Assembly (NCBI GenBank): GCA_019752515.1
Contig: JAIEMB010000001.1
Location: 1-64,000 of the forward strand
DNA length: 64,000 nucleotides
Origin: Alphaproteobacteria bacterium
GTDB lineage: Bacteria > Pseudomonadota > Alphaproteobacteria > UBA9655
Reading direction: 5' to 3'
Shown: piece by piece, positions 35,917 through 45,039 of the stretch
Position numbering within the stretch: the stretch's first letter is position 1
Layout: every line of letters begins with the position of its first letter
Position numbers and translations under genes: made by a program
The notes under the pieces: generated by a model
What the model was told of the DNA's origin: nothing
Seen by the model: the letters and a program-made list of their open reading frames with translations, nothing else
The model's database searches: none

Positions 35917-36305
35917 GTCTTGCCGTTGTTGGAGAGAGTTCAATTATTAAGTGCGCTTTTGGACTCGTCCCCACTCCCTTAATTGTTCTTCCTGATCGAA
36001 CTGTCACTGCAGAAGTCATGTTAATGGGAAACATCATAGATATGATCCCTCTTGTAAATATTGTGACTTTTGGAGAGTGCATTTCTCTTGTCAATCCTGA
36101 AGTTCTGGCCGCAACGATTGCCGCCTTTGGCGTCCTTGTTCCTATGCCCTGTATTCCTGTTATTGTTGATCCTTGGATTTCTGAAGCCATTGATGTGATG
36201 GTGGAAGGTCCTCCTGCTATTGATGAGACAGCTATCATTATGTGTTTATGGGCAGGGGTAATTCATATTGACGAGCCAGGTAACTTTACAGTGGAAGTCC
36301 CTTGA
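35913..36305 (+). CDS. PAAR-like protein (DUF4280)
   Basis: The 130-residue protein shows the DUF4280 features: MSLAVVGESSIIKCAFG at the start, conserved Cys and Pro residues (GECISL, PMPCIPVIVDPW) and CLWAGVIHIDEPG at the end. DUF4280 proteins cap phage-tail-like or T6SS spikes. Its start overlaps the MORN gene stop by four bases, supporting one functional unit with VgrG. The threonine dehydratase gene follows 11 bases later. Confidence 0.82.
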   Translation: MSLAVVGESSIIKCAFGLVPTPLIVLPDRTVTAEVMLMGNIIDMIPLVNIVTFGECISLVNPEVLAATIAAFGVLVPMPCIPVIVDPWISEAIDVMVEGPPAIDETAIIMCLWAGVIHIDEPGNFTVEVP

Positions 36306-36316
36306 AGGAATATAAA

Positions 36317-37534
36317 ATGATCTCCCCAACGATCCGTTTAATCCAGAAGGCTCAATCCCTCTTAAAGGAAGTGGTCATTAAAACACCAATCCTTTATTCA
36401 CCTTATCTTTCTCGAGCATTTGAAGCCCAGATTTTTTTAAAACTGGAGAATTTTCAAGAAACGGGCTCTTTTAAAGAAAGGGGAGCTTTTGTAAAGCTTA
36501 AAAGCCTCTCTGAAGATACTCTCAAGCGAGGCGTTATTACAATGTCTGCAGGCAACCATGCCCAAGCCGTTGCTTTTCATGCACATAATTTAGGCGCACC
36601 CGCAACGATTGTTATGCCTCTTTTTACTCCCCCCACAAAAGTCGGACATACGGAAAAATGGGGGCCCCGAATTATCCTCGGAGGCAAAACGCTCGATGAG
36701 GCCCATCAAATTGCTATGGATATAGCTTTAAAAGAAAATCTTACCTTTATTCACCCTTATGACGATCCTTGGGTCATTGCAGGACAAGGAACCATAGGAA
36801 GCGAAATGTTGGATCTCCACCCAGAACTAGATAGCCTTTTGATTCCCATTGGGGGAGGGGGACTTTGCTCTGGAATTGCCCTTATGGCAAAATATTTAAA
36901 ACCCTCTCTTAAAATTTATGGTATAGAAGTGGAAGGATACGCTTCCATGTCTCATGCCCTTTATGGTACCTCTGAAGCACGTCAAGGAGGTATCACACTT
37001 GCAGAAGGTATAGCTGTTAAAACGCCAGGAAATCTTCCCAAAAAAATCCTGAAAGAGCATCTCGAAGGTATATTTGTTGTAACAGAAGAAGAAATTGAAC
37101 GAGCTGTTGATCTCTTCCTATGCAAACAAAATATCGTCGTGGAAGGAGCAGGAGCTGCGGGACTCGCGGGTTTGTTACATAATCCTTCTCTTTTTAAACA
37201 TAAAAATGTTGGTATTGTGGTCAGCGGAGGAAATATTGACCCCCGACTTGTTTCTGCAATCATGATGCGAGGACAATTTCAAGAAGGTCTTTTAACCCTC
37301 TTAAAGATTGAGGTTCCAGATATACCTGGCGTGCTAGCTCGTGTTGCCAGTATTATTGGCAATCACCAAGCTAATATTCTTGAAGTTAAACACCAACGCC
37401 TTATTTATGAAATTCCCATTAAAATGGCCGAACTTGATATTATGGTAGAAACACGTGGAAAAGAGCACATGGAAGCTATCATTAAAGACTTAGAAACCGC
37501 CGGATTTAAGGTAAGGAAGCTCGAAAGAGAGTAA
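36317..37534 (+). CDS. ilvA: Threonine ammonia-lyase with C-terminal ACT domain
   Basis: The 405-residue PLP enzyme converts threonine to 2-oxobutanoate. PLP Lys lies in GSFKERGA (about residue 53), the phosphate loop is GGGGLCSGIA (about 180), and SAGNHAQAVA follows near 75. An ACT-type domain occupies the last 75 residues (LLKIEVPDIPGVLARVASIIGNHQANILEVKHQR). I start at ATG 36317 with AAGGA upstream. It directly follows the spike cassette, most likely by chance or read-through. A catabolic TdcB-like role is also possible. Confidence 0.88.
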   Translation: MISPTIRLIQKAQSLLKEVVIKTPILYSPYLSRAFEAQIFLKLENFQETGSFKERGAFVKLKSLSEDTLKRGVITMSAGNHAQAVAFHAHNLGAPATIVMPLFTPPTKVGHTEKWGPRIILGGKTLDEAHQIAMDIALKENLTFIHPYDDPWVIAGQGTIGSEMLDLHPELDSLLIPIGGGGLCSGIALMAKYLKPSLKIYGIEVEGYASMSHALYGTSEARQGGITLAEGIAVKTPGNLPKKILKEHLEGIFVVTEEEIERAVDLFLCKQNIVVEGAGAAGLAGLLHNPSLFKHKNVGIVVSGGNIDPRLVSAIMMRGQFQEGLLTLLKIEVPDIPGVLARVASIIGNHQANILEVKHQRLIYEIPIKMAELDIMVETRGKEHMEAIIKDLETAGFKVRKLERE

Positions 37535-37563
37535 AGCTGTATAGATTCTCGTTCTGTTTGTTT

Positions 37564-38076
37564 TTAAGTCCCCGTTAAAGGGATTTTCAAAGGATTCAAA
37601 GGGGTGGTTAGATATTGCCCTCTATGGCGGATAAGAGGAAGTTCATTAGGATTTGAAGAGAGATCAATAACTTTACCTAATATAATTTCATGATCTCCTC
37701 CATCATACATAGCACTTTTCTCGCAAATAACATGACCCAGTGCCTCAGAAAACAAAAGACATCCTGTTTCGGCGTGGCGGTGAACTTTTGTTTTCTCCCA
37801 ACCTATGGGGATATGTTTCGCAAATCCCTCCGAAATGTGAGTTTGGCTCGCCTTTAAAATATTTACAGCAAAGTACCGAGAGGCTTTAAAAGCCGGAATT
37901 GTCTTAGAACGCTTTGCAAGGCAAAATAAAATTTGAGCGGGATGTAAAGAGACAGAAGTAAAAGAACTAATAGTTATCCCTATATCCCCTTCTTGACCAT
38001 AAGGAACTGTAACGACCGTAACACCTGTGGGAAAAAGGCCGAGGGTTTTACGAAACTGATCTTCTTTAATACTCAT
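37564..38076 (-). CDS. Flavin reductase-domain protein
   Basis: The 170-residue protein has the flavin-reductase (FMN-binding split-barrel) fold: FRKTLGLFPTGVTVVTV near the start, GITISSFTSVSLHPAQILFCLAKRSKTIPAFKASRYFAVNIL in the middle and GDHEIILGKVIDL near 135. Such proteins supply reduced FMN to oxygenases, or oxidise flavin themselves. No oxygenase partner is adjacent. GAGG precedes the ATG. Confidence 0.85.
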   Translation of the reverse strand: MSIKEDQFRKTLGLFPTGVTVVTVPYGQEGDIGITISSFTSVSLHPAQILFCLAKRSKTIPAFKASRYFAVNILKASQTHISEGFAKHIPIGWEKTKVHRHAETGCLLFSEALGHVICEKSAMYDGGDHEIILGKVIDLSSNPNELPLIRHRGQYLTTPLNPLKIPLTGT

Positions 38077-38313
38077 GTGCCTCTTTTAAGGGAAAAGAAA
38101 ATGAATGGAAAGTAAATAATGCAAAAAGCGTTGAATTTCCTAAAGGCAGCCTGACAATTTTATACAATTAGGCCTATTGTAAAGTCTTTTTTTTCCTCAT
38201 CAGCTTAAAGATTACGAAGAGATTATTCAATTCATTATAGACCCAAAACAGAGCCTTACAAGAGCAAGAGTATATTAAATAGAAATAGTTTTTGTGTATA
38301 TTATATATATGAA

Positions 38314-38634
38314 ATGGTACAAATGATTAATAAAACAGTAAGTCTCCCTGATATTGAAGAAGAACTTGCAGTTAGCGTTATTCCTCTTTTAAAAAAATTA
38401 GAGACACTTTCTGAAAAAATAGAAAACGCGCCTGAAGAAAAAGAAGAAAATCACGCAGAAGACTATCAACAACTTTGTTTAGAGACCGAACAACTTCTAG
38501 AAAAGCGCTTTCCCACCCCTATATCCCTTAACCCTTTAAACATTTTGGAACTATCGCCACAAGAATTCATAGCGCGATTATACGCTGAGTTAGCAAAATC
38601 TAACATGTTTCAGTTAGAAGTATTAGATTTATAA
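38314..38634 (+). CDS. Small acidic protein of unknown function
   Basis: A 106-residue, helical, Glu/Leu-rich protein (LLKKLETLSEKIENAPEEKEEN, then LCLETEQLLEKRFPTPISLNPL). I recognise no domain and no signal peptide. No good ribosome site precedes either ATG (38314 or 38323), which lowers confidence. It is isolated, with 237 bases free upstream and 212 bases downstream. Confidence 0.45.
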   Translation: MVQMINKTVSLPDIEEELAVSVIPLLKKLETLSEKIENAPEEKEENHAEDYQQLCLETEQLLEKRFPTPISLNPLNILELSPQEFIARLYAELAKSNMFQLEVLDL

Positions 38635-38856
38635 TAAAGAAGAATACGTTAAACCTGAACACTGAAAATGTAATGGTATTATTCTCATAAAAAAGAAACT
38701 GTTGTTGATATTACCATTTTCTCGGAATTGCCTTTATTTTTATTTAACAATTTAACAACAATAGTAAATCATATTAAATAAAATTTATTTTTTAGTTGCA
38801 TATTTAATTCAATTTTGTTATATACGGCTTAATTCAATTAATTTTAGGTGATTATT

Positions 38857-41541
38857 GTGTTAAAAAATATACTTAAATCAACAGCCAATTCCTTTGCTTT
38901 TGTCATTTGCTTATCTACATTTTCCCCAATATGCGCTATGTCAGACGATGATAAAGTCAATGATGCAGCTTGCTCTTCAACAAGATATGTTAGCGATTCA
39001 GATGATACAGATGATTATGATCGAAAATATGACCTAATGTACAAACGAGCAAAGGCTCTTGAACTGGGACGAGGGGTTGATAAAAATCTTGTTGAAGCTA
39101 GAAAAATCTATGAGGAATTAATTAATGGCCCTACTGACGTTAGAGCAAGTTTAAGATTAGGAATGTTATATGGAAAGGATAAAAATTTTAAAGAGGCGTT
39201 TAAGCATTATTTTGAGGCATGGCATGGAAGTGGCCACTCCTATGAAAAAGCAGGAATAAACTGTGCACAACTTTTTGAAAGGGGGGTAGAAATAAATCGA
39301 AACTTACCGGAAGCTTTACACATTTATAGAACAATAGCAGCCACAAGTCAAAAAGCTGTTTATAGGGCAGACGCTAATTATAGAGTCGGGTACATAATGC
39401 AATTTAATCCTGAGCTTACAGGAAGATTTAAACGCAGTTATAAAGACGCGGCCTATGATGGTAAAAAAGAAGCTCAGTTCTTAATGGGATGTGCTAGAAA
39501 GTCCAGGCCAGATAAAGCTAAAGCTATTTACTGGTTCAGAAAGGCATCTGAACAAGGATATTTGCCTGCTCATTTAGCTCTCTTTGAAATGATGGTGGAA
39601 GGATACATCATTGGAAAGAATGAGGAAGCAGCATTCAATGGCTTCCAGCGAATCTACGGAGCAATTAAACCAGAATGGACGACCTTCTTTAAGCTTAACG
39701 AACCACAGAGCGCGCAAGAGGCGTTTCAATTGTTTAAAAGTAGAATAAACACAGGCAGCATAGAACTTATTCTAACAAACACTTATGCAGGTCGAAACCC
39801 TCGCGAATTTGTTAGCCTTTTAAGACTGGCTTGTGAAAAAGGGCATCCCGCTGCATTTTTCACATTAGGTAACGTGTATGAAAAGGGGGTGTGTGGTATA
39901 GGCCCCAACCCTGAAAATGCCTTTGAGTTATATTTTCAAGCCGCACGAAGAGGCCATGTTGAGGCCAAGTTAAAGACAGCTGATGCTTATAAGCATGGAC
40001 GAGGAACGCTAAAATCTTTTTCCAGAGGTTTTAATTGGCTCAAAAGCGCAGCTCTTTCTGGTCATCAAGAGGCTATCCGTAAGCAACAGGAATTATTTTG
40101 TTTTTTACTTCCCGAATCCTTCCGTGCAGATTACGAAGGTACTCATTTTAATCCTCATAATCATAATATTCTTACCATTTTGTCTTTATACAGCCATCCA
40201 GATTTCCAACAAGCCTTTATGACACACTGGAACAGCTTGCTAAACTCTCCCAACTGTGAAGAAATGAGCGATATTTCTCTTTTTATTCTCGAAAATTACA
40301 GAATGTTAGAAATTTCGGAAGACAGTGATTTCTTTTTAGAAGTTGCAGCTAAAAGGATCATTAGTGACAATATTACTGACCCTAAAAATCCTTTTAATGT
40401 CTGGCCTGCTCTTCTCCAAAAGCGTGCTGTTCCTGTGGACGTTAGAAACCTTATTCAAGACTTACCCACGTGGGAAATTGAAGGTACACAATGGCGTTTT
40501 AACCCCGCAAGACTTGAAGATTTTGGGAAGGAAGTTCATATTGACCAAACGACCGTTCCTTCTGTTACACAAAATGACTTCAGTGATGCTTTGGATAAAA
40601 TTCAGACAAAATTGACAGAAAATCCGGAAGCTGTTCAGAATGCCGTGGATGAAATCACTAAAATTCACAATGAGGGAACCCCCCTCCCTTTTGAAGATCT
40701 TAAAACCTTTGCGCTTGGTTATAATGGAAGGTCATTCTTTATGAACAACCTGTTGAAGGACTCGGTTGAGGCTTCCCAACTTAAATGCGTTCTTAACTAC
40801 ATAAGATCTTTCTCTGATGGAAGTGAAGGTCCTTTATCCCCTCAAGAAGAAAAGTTGATCACTTTTTTGATGAGTGTTAAAGCCTGTGAAATTGGGCAAG
40901 AAAGTGGGCTTACATCTTATTACCAGGTATATGTCCCAAATCATTTTAAATATAGTGTAACTGGTGATTTATTTAACCATGACCGACTCGAGATTCAACG
41001 GTCAGAATATGTTTTTGTGAGCCTTATGAAGGAAGTTATTAATTCCATATTGAATACAGATAATCGCTTTATGAAAGGTATTTGTAAAACAACCGGCAAT
41101 GTGCCACAACTTTCCCACCAAGCTCTTTACCTTAAAACCCTCATCGGAGATAAAATTGGTATACCCCTTTGTCGGTTTGATCCTTCAACATCATGTCTTT
41201 CTGATAGTTTATTAGAACTGCCAAAGGCTGACGGTTTAAGACATTTTTATAACTACATTTTAACCAATGAGTGCCTAGTGAAGGAAGTTGAAAATAAGAT
41301 CAATCAGGCTGTTCTTACTGGCAATACTTATCTCCATCTCAGAGATTTAACAGACAAGTGGACCTATAAGGATGATGAGGATAGTACACCACAAATCAAA
41401 CGCGAAGGTATATTAGAGTTGCTTATCAAAATAGGGCTACTTGAAGAGGGTTTTGCAGGATCTGCTTGCTCATCATCCTCACAAGATGAACTTCCTAAAG
41501 AAAGGTCTATGGAACCTGTATTCTCATCAAGAGAACGGTAG
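38857..41541 (+). CDS. Large secreted Sel1-repeat protein
   Basis: I place the start at GTG 38857 with AGGTG six bases before; a GTG nine bases upstream is also possible. The 894-residue product has a signal peptide (core FAFVICLSTFSPICAM), an acidic linker and Sel1-type repeats between about 60 and 420 (for example AKALELGRGVDKNLVEARKIYEEL, AIYWFRKASEQGYLPAHLALFEMMVEGY, AFFTLGNVYEKGVCGIGPNPENAFELYFQAARRGHVEAKLKTADAYKHGRGTL). The C-terminal 450 residues resemble nothing I know. A strong terminator follows. Like the protein at 24050-25486 it may act on host or envelope partners. Confidence 0.8.
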   Translation: MLKNILKSTANSFAFVICLSTFSPICAMSDDDKVNDAACSSTRYVSDSDDTDDYDRKYDLMYKRAKALELGRGVDKNLVEARKIYEELINGPTDVRASLRLGMLYGKDKNFKEAFKHYFEAWHGSGHSYEKAGINCAQLFERGVEINRNLPEALHIYRTIAATSQKAVYRADANYRVGYIMQFNPELTGRFKRSYKDAAYDGKKEAQFLMGCARKSRPDKAKAIYWFRKASEQGYLPAHLALFEMMVEGYIIGKNEEAAFNGFQRIYGAIKPEWTTFFKLNEPQSAQEAFQLFKSRINTGSIELILTNTYAGRNPREFVSLLRLACEKGHPAAFFTLGNVYEKGVCGIGPNPENAFELYFQAARRGHVEAKLKTADAYKHGRGTLKSFSRGFNWLKSAALSGHQEAIRKQQELFCFLLPESFRADYEGTHFNPHNHNILTILSLYSHPDFQQAFMTHWNSLLNSPNCEEMSDISLFILENYRMLEISEDSDFFLEVAAKRIISDNITDPKNPFNVWPALLQKRAVPVDVRNLIQDLPTWEIEGTQWRFNPARLEDFGKEVHIDQTTVPSVTQNDFSDALDKIQTKLTENPEAVQNAVDEITKIHNEGTPLPFEDLKTFALGYNGRSFFMNNLLKDSVEASQLKCVLNYIRSFSDGSEGPLSPQEEKLITFLMSVKACEIGQESGLTSYYQVYVPNHFKYSVTGDLFNHDRLEIQRSEYVFVSLMKEVINSILNTDNRFMKGICKTTGNVPQLSHQALYLKTLIGDKIGIPLCRFDPSTSCLSDSLLELPKADGLRHFYNYILTNECLVKEVENKINQAVLTGNTYLHLRDLTDKWTYKDDEDSTPQIKREGILELLIKIGLLEEGFAGSACSSSSQDELPKERSMEPVFSSRER

Positions 41542-41570
41542 GCTTTGTTCGGAAGAACGTTTGAGCTTTA

Positions 41571-41611
41571 GCGATTTGCCTTGCTGGATCCAGTAAGGCA
41601 AATCGTTTTTT
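41571..41611 (+). terminator. Rho-independent terminator
   Basis: A long stem (CGATTTGCCTT pairing with AAGGCAAATCG, extended by CTGG/CCAG) is followed by six T. It lies 30 bases after the Sel1 gene and ends that transcript. Confidence 0.9.
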
Positions 41612-41682
41612 CAGTTGTTGAATATCTAAAAGATCCGTATTAATTGTGAACATGCGTGGGTAAAATAAACAGAGGCTCTGTC

Positions 41683-42579
41683 ATGTTAAATATAAGTAAA
41701 ATTGGGTTCGGTGGACTCACTATAAGTGGCGTTTGGGGGCCGACAGACGATCAAACCTCCATTCAAGCCATACATAAAGCCATTGAAGAAAAAATAACTT
41801 GGATAGATACCTCACCAATCTATGGCTTAGGTCATTCAGAAAATATTATCGGGGAAGCTTTAAAGGAAAAGCGCGATCAAATGCTGATTGCAACCAAATG
41901 TGGTTTATTTCTTGGAAAAGATCGCAAAGCGGAAAAGAATTTGAAACCCGAGTTTATTTTTCAAGATATTGAGCAAAGTCTTCACCGGCTTAAAGTTTCG
42001 GAAATTGACCTTTATCAATGCCATTGGCCTGATCCAACAACGCCAGTGGAAGAAACCTGGGAAGCAATGAGAGAACTTGTAAAGCAAGGAAAAGTCCGAG
42101 AAATTGGTGTTTGTAACTTTGACATTGAGCTCGTAAAGCGGATCCATAAGATACATCCCGTCTATTCCCTTCAAATCCCTTACAACATTATTAGAAAAGA
42201 GCACGAAATAGATCTTATTCCCTATTGTCAGCAAAACAATATACATGTCTTAACTTATAGCCCTCTTCATCTAGGTCTTTTAGCAGGCAATTATGACCCC
42301 TCTCGATTGTCTCCTGAAGATAGAAGGCTAAAAGCAAAGGAGTGGGGTTCAGAAGAATCAATAACCCTCTATCTTGCTTTTATTGAAAAAATGAAAATTG
42401 TTGCAAAAGCTAAGAATATTTCTGTGGCCCAGCTTGCCCTCGCATGGATACTCAATAATCCAGCAATTACTTCTGTCATTGCGGGAATGAGAACACCTCT
42501 ACATGTCTCTCAAAATGCCGCTGCCTTTGACATTGAGCTATCAGACTCTGAGAAAGCGTTTCTCACTTTCAATGAATAA
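41683..42579 (+). CDS. Aldo/keto reductase
   Basis: The 298-residue protein is a TIM-barrel NAD(P)H oxidoreductase. The catalytic tetrad is visible: Asp in WIDTSPIYG, Tyr in PIYGLGHSE, Lys in LIATKCG and His in LYQCHWPDP. SVIAGMRTP near the end binds the cofactor. I start at ATG 41683, with AGAGG upstream, where the family normally begins. The NAT-GNAT fusion gene follows after five bases. Substrate unknown. Confidence 0.88.
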   Translation: MLNISKIGFGGLTISGVWGPTDDQTSIQAIHKAIEEKITWIDTSPIYGLGHSENIIGEALKEKRDQMLIATKCGLFLGKDRKAEKNLKPEFIFQDIEQSLHRLKVSEIDLYQCHWPDPTTPVEETWEAMRELVKQGKVREIGVCNFDIELVKRIHKIHPVYSLQIPYNIIRKEHEIDLIPYCQQNNIHVLTYSPLHLGLLAGNYDPSRLSPEDRRLKAKEWGSEESITLYLAFIEKMKIVAKAKNISVAQLALAWILNNPAITSVIAGMRTPLHVSQNAAAFDIELSDSEKAFLTFNE

Positions 42580-42584
42580 AAATA

Positions 42585-43844
42585 ATGTGTAGCGATATGG
42601 ATGTAGCCGCATTACAAGCTTTCTTAAAGAGAGTTAACTATAAAGGGCGAACAAATGTTTCACATGAAACATTGAAAGAACTTCATAAATCCTATGTCTT
42701 TTCTGTCCCATTTGAGAATCTTGATATTCATTGTAATGTACCTCTGAGCCTCCATTATCAAGATTTATTCAATAAAATTGTTTTAAGAGAACGAGGAGGA
42801 TACTGTTACGAGCTCAATAGCCTTTTTTATTATGCCTTAAAAACCATGGGGTTTTCGGCTCACCTTTGCCTTTCTAGATTGGCAAATGATAAGGGAAACC
42901 TTCTTCCAGATAGTGTTCATATGGTTATTCTGATTGAACTGGAGCAACGATACCTTGCGGATGTTGGTTGGGGAGAGGGAGGGTTTATATACCCTTTATG
43001 TTTAGATGAGAAAAAAGAACAATATCAAAAAGATCATGCTTATCTATGCTCAAATGAGGGTGACGTATTTTCAATATGGAGAAAAGATAAGAAAGATCGA
43101 TGGGCAAAGCTCTATGATTTAACACTCGACAAACGAGACTTGGAAGATTTTCAAGAACGTAACCATTATCATCAAGTTACGATCCATTCCCCTTTTTCAA
43201 AAGAGAGAATCTGCATTAAACCAACAAAAGACGGTTATATCAGTTTAAGAGGAGACCAACTTAAGTACGCAACTCAAAACGCTAAAGAAACGGCAAAAAT
43301 AACAAACAATGAGGGATATCGCCGTATTTTAAAGCGAGATTTTAACCTTCACCTTGATATCAATTTGCCCATTCTTTTTACCGAAGAAAAATATAACTTA
43401 CGGAGCCCACGAAACAGGACAGAATGGCGTACGTATCACCGTATTCGCAAAGAACAAATTCATGACCGATATAACTCTCTAAAACCTTATGTTTCTCATG
43501 ACGTTGAAGAATGGGAAGTTAATCATTTTCCACTTGTTTTCACACCTAAAAGCGACGAAGACATTTTCGGAACTCTTCGTATTGATCTCTTAAACGATCT
43601 TGAGGCTTCCCTTAGGTGGATTGCTATAGATGCTCCCTTTACCGGACAAGGCTTGGGAAAAAAAATGCTGTCTCTAGCCGAGAATTTTCTCCAACAACGT
43701 AATATAACGCTCGTTCGAATACCTGTTGAACCCGATTCAAAGGATTTTTATGCCCATCTTGGCTATACAGAAATGTTCTGGCCTAATATGCCACATAATG
43801 CAGGACCTATCTCTATGGGAAAAAGGATTCCTGTTCTTGCTTAA
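42585..43844 (+). CDS. Arylamine N-acetyltransferase fused to a GNAT domain
   Basis: The 419-residue protein joins two acetyltransferase folds. Residues about 5-265 are NAT: PFENLDIH, the active Cys in RERGGYCYELN (about 73), His in DSVHMVILIEL (about 112) and Asp in LADVGWGEGG (about 126). Residues about 310-415 are GNAT, with the acetyl-CoA loop APFTGQGLGKKML and a final YAHLGYTEMFW. The junction stretch (about 266-310) is charged. No frame break separates the halves. It follows the aldo/keto reductase by five bases. The substrate pair is unknown. Confidence 0.82.
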   Translation: MCSDMDVAALQAFLKRVNYKGRTNVSHETLKELHKSYVFSVPFENLDIHCNVPLSLHYQDLFNKIVLRERGGYCYELNSLFYYALKTMGFSAHLCLSRLANDKGNLLPDSVHMVILIELEQRYLADVGWGEGGFIYPLCLDEKKEQYQKDHAYLCSNEGDVFSIWRKDKKDRWAKLYDLTLDKRDLEDFQERNHYHQVTIHSPFSKERICIKPTKDGYISLRGDQLKYATQNAKETAKITNNEGYRRILKRDFNLHLDINLPILFTEEKYNLRSPRNRTEWRTYHRIRKEQIHDRYNSLKPYVSHDVEEWEVNHFPLVFTPKSDEDIFGTLRIDLLNDLEASLRWIAIDAPFTGQGLGKKMLSLAENFLQQRNITLVRIPVEPDSKDFYAHLGYTEMFWPNMPHNAGPISMGKRIPVLA

Positions 43845-43951
43845 GAACATTTTCTAATGTCGCAATTTTTCAATTGAATTTAATCTAGCTTGTGGATTAA
43901 AAGTAAGGGTAAATTTGAACGAGATTGACTAAGTATTTTAAGGAGAAAATA

Positions 43952-44896
43952 ATGCCTTTTTCTATGATTTTTACGACAATAATTTTCTGTTGCACTTTAA
44001 TCATTCCCTTTGCTCCCCTTAAGGCAGCCCCTCAACCGCTTATTCAGATTGATTCAATTGACGAATTAGAAACGCATATAAAGAGCCTACGTAGAGAAAG
44101 TAAAACACCTATAACTCCTGTCATTATATTCGATTGTCATGGTGTATTAACTGAAGAAACACGACAGAAAAGACCTCTTCATCTTAAGAAAGGAAGCAAA
44201 CAAATTCTCGAATATTGTAAGAAGTCAGAAATTCCTTTTGTTGTAGCAACCGCTTGGGATAATTTTAATGATGTGCAAGAAGGGCTCGTAGACGCAGGAC
44301 TTCAAGAGCTTCTTGACATTGATCCTTCTTACAAAGCGCCTTTGGAAAAAATCGCACTTGGGCATAAGAAATCAGTATTGCTTGAAGGATATAAAAATGG
44401 AAGGCTTATAAGTCTAAAATATGCCAACCTGCCGGATCAAAAATATTTTTTACAGAAAGTATTTGCTTTTGAATGGAATTATCCTGAAGAAAATTTTACT
44501 CATATCCTTGCGGCTGATGACAAAGAAGAAAATTTACGTACCATTGAAACTGACTTTCAAAAGTCATCCTACGCTGGAAAAAATTGTAAACTGCAGTTGT
44601 TTTTTGTGGGATCTAATCAACAGTTTTCGCTTTCCCTTTCTCGCTCCAAAGACGAAGATACATCCTCAACAAAATTAAAGGTTTCCAGCTCTGCTACACC
44701 ACCCGTGATAGTGACACCAGAGGACTCGGGTCAGAGTTCAGAAAGCAGCTCAGAAGATTCAGAGAATGAATCAGAATCTGAAGAACCAACCCTTCCTCTT
44801 AAGAAATTAAACGTTTCTTACCAAAAACTTCCCTTGGTTCTGACACCAGAAAATTCGGAAAGTGATTCCGAATATGAGGAAGAGGATTCTGATTAA
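43952..44896 (+). CDS. Secreted HAD-like protein, paralog of 10292-11281
   Basis: I take ATG 43952 with AAGGAG six bases before. The 314-residue product has a simple signal peptide (core IFTTIIFCCTLIIPFAPLKA) directly at the start, then the HAD motifs DCHGVLTEE, VVATAW and LAADDKEENL, and LEGYKNGRLISLKYANL, shared with the other copy. The last 80 residues are very acidic and Ser-rich (SSESSSEDSENESESEE), with repeated LTPE-type short motifs. Because the paralog carries a palindromic element in its N-terminus, this copy shows the pre-insertion state. Function unknown; export is inferred. Confidence 0.78.
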   Translation: MPFSMIFTTIIFCCTLIIPFAPLKAAPQPLIQIDSIDELETHIKSLRRESKTPITPVIIFDCHGVLTEETRQKRPLHLKKGSKQILEYCKKSEIPFVVATAWDNFNDVQEGLVDAGLQELLDIDPSYKAPLEKIALGHKKSVLLEGYKNGRLISLKYANLPDQKYFLQKVFAFEWNYPEENFTHILAADDKEENLRTIETDFQKSSYAGKNCKLQLFFVGSNQQFSLSLSRSKDEDTSSTKLKVSSSATPPVIVTPEDSGQSSESSSEDSENESESEEPTLPLKKLNVSYQKLPLVLTPENSESDSEYEEEDSD

Positions 44897-45039
44897 TAAG
44901 TTTTATAATTCATAACTTCTCTTCAGATAATAAACTCGATTTTGAAGGCTTGAGAAATAAAAAATAAGGTGTTAGATTGTACCTATAAAAAAAATATCAG
45001 ATACCTTCTTTAATTTTTTAGACTCGTAAGGGCACTTTA

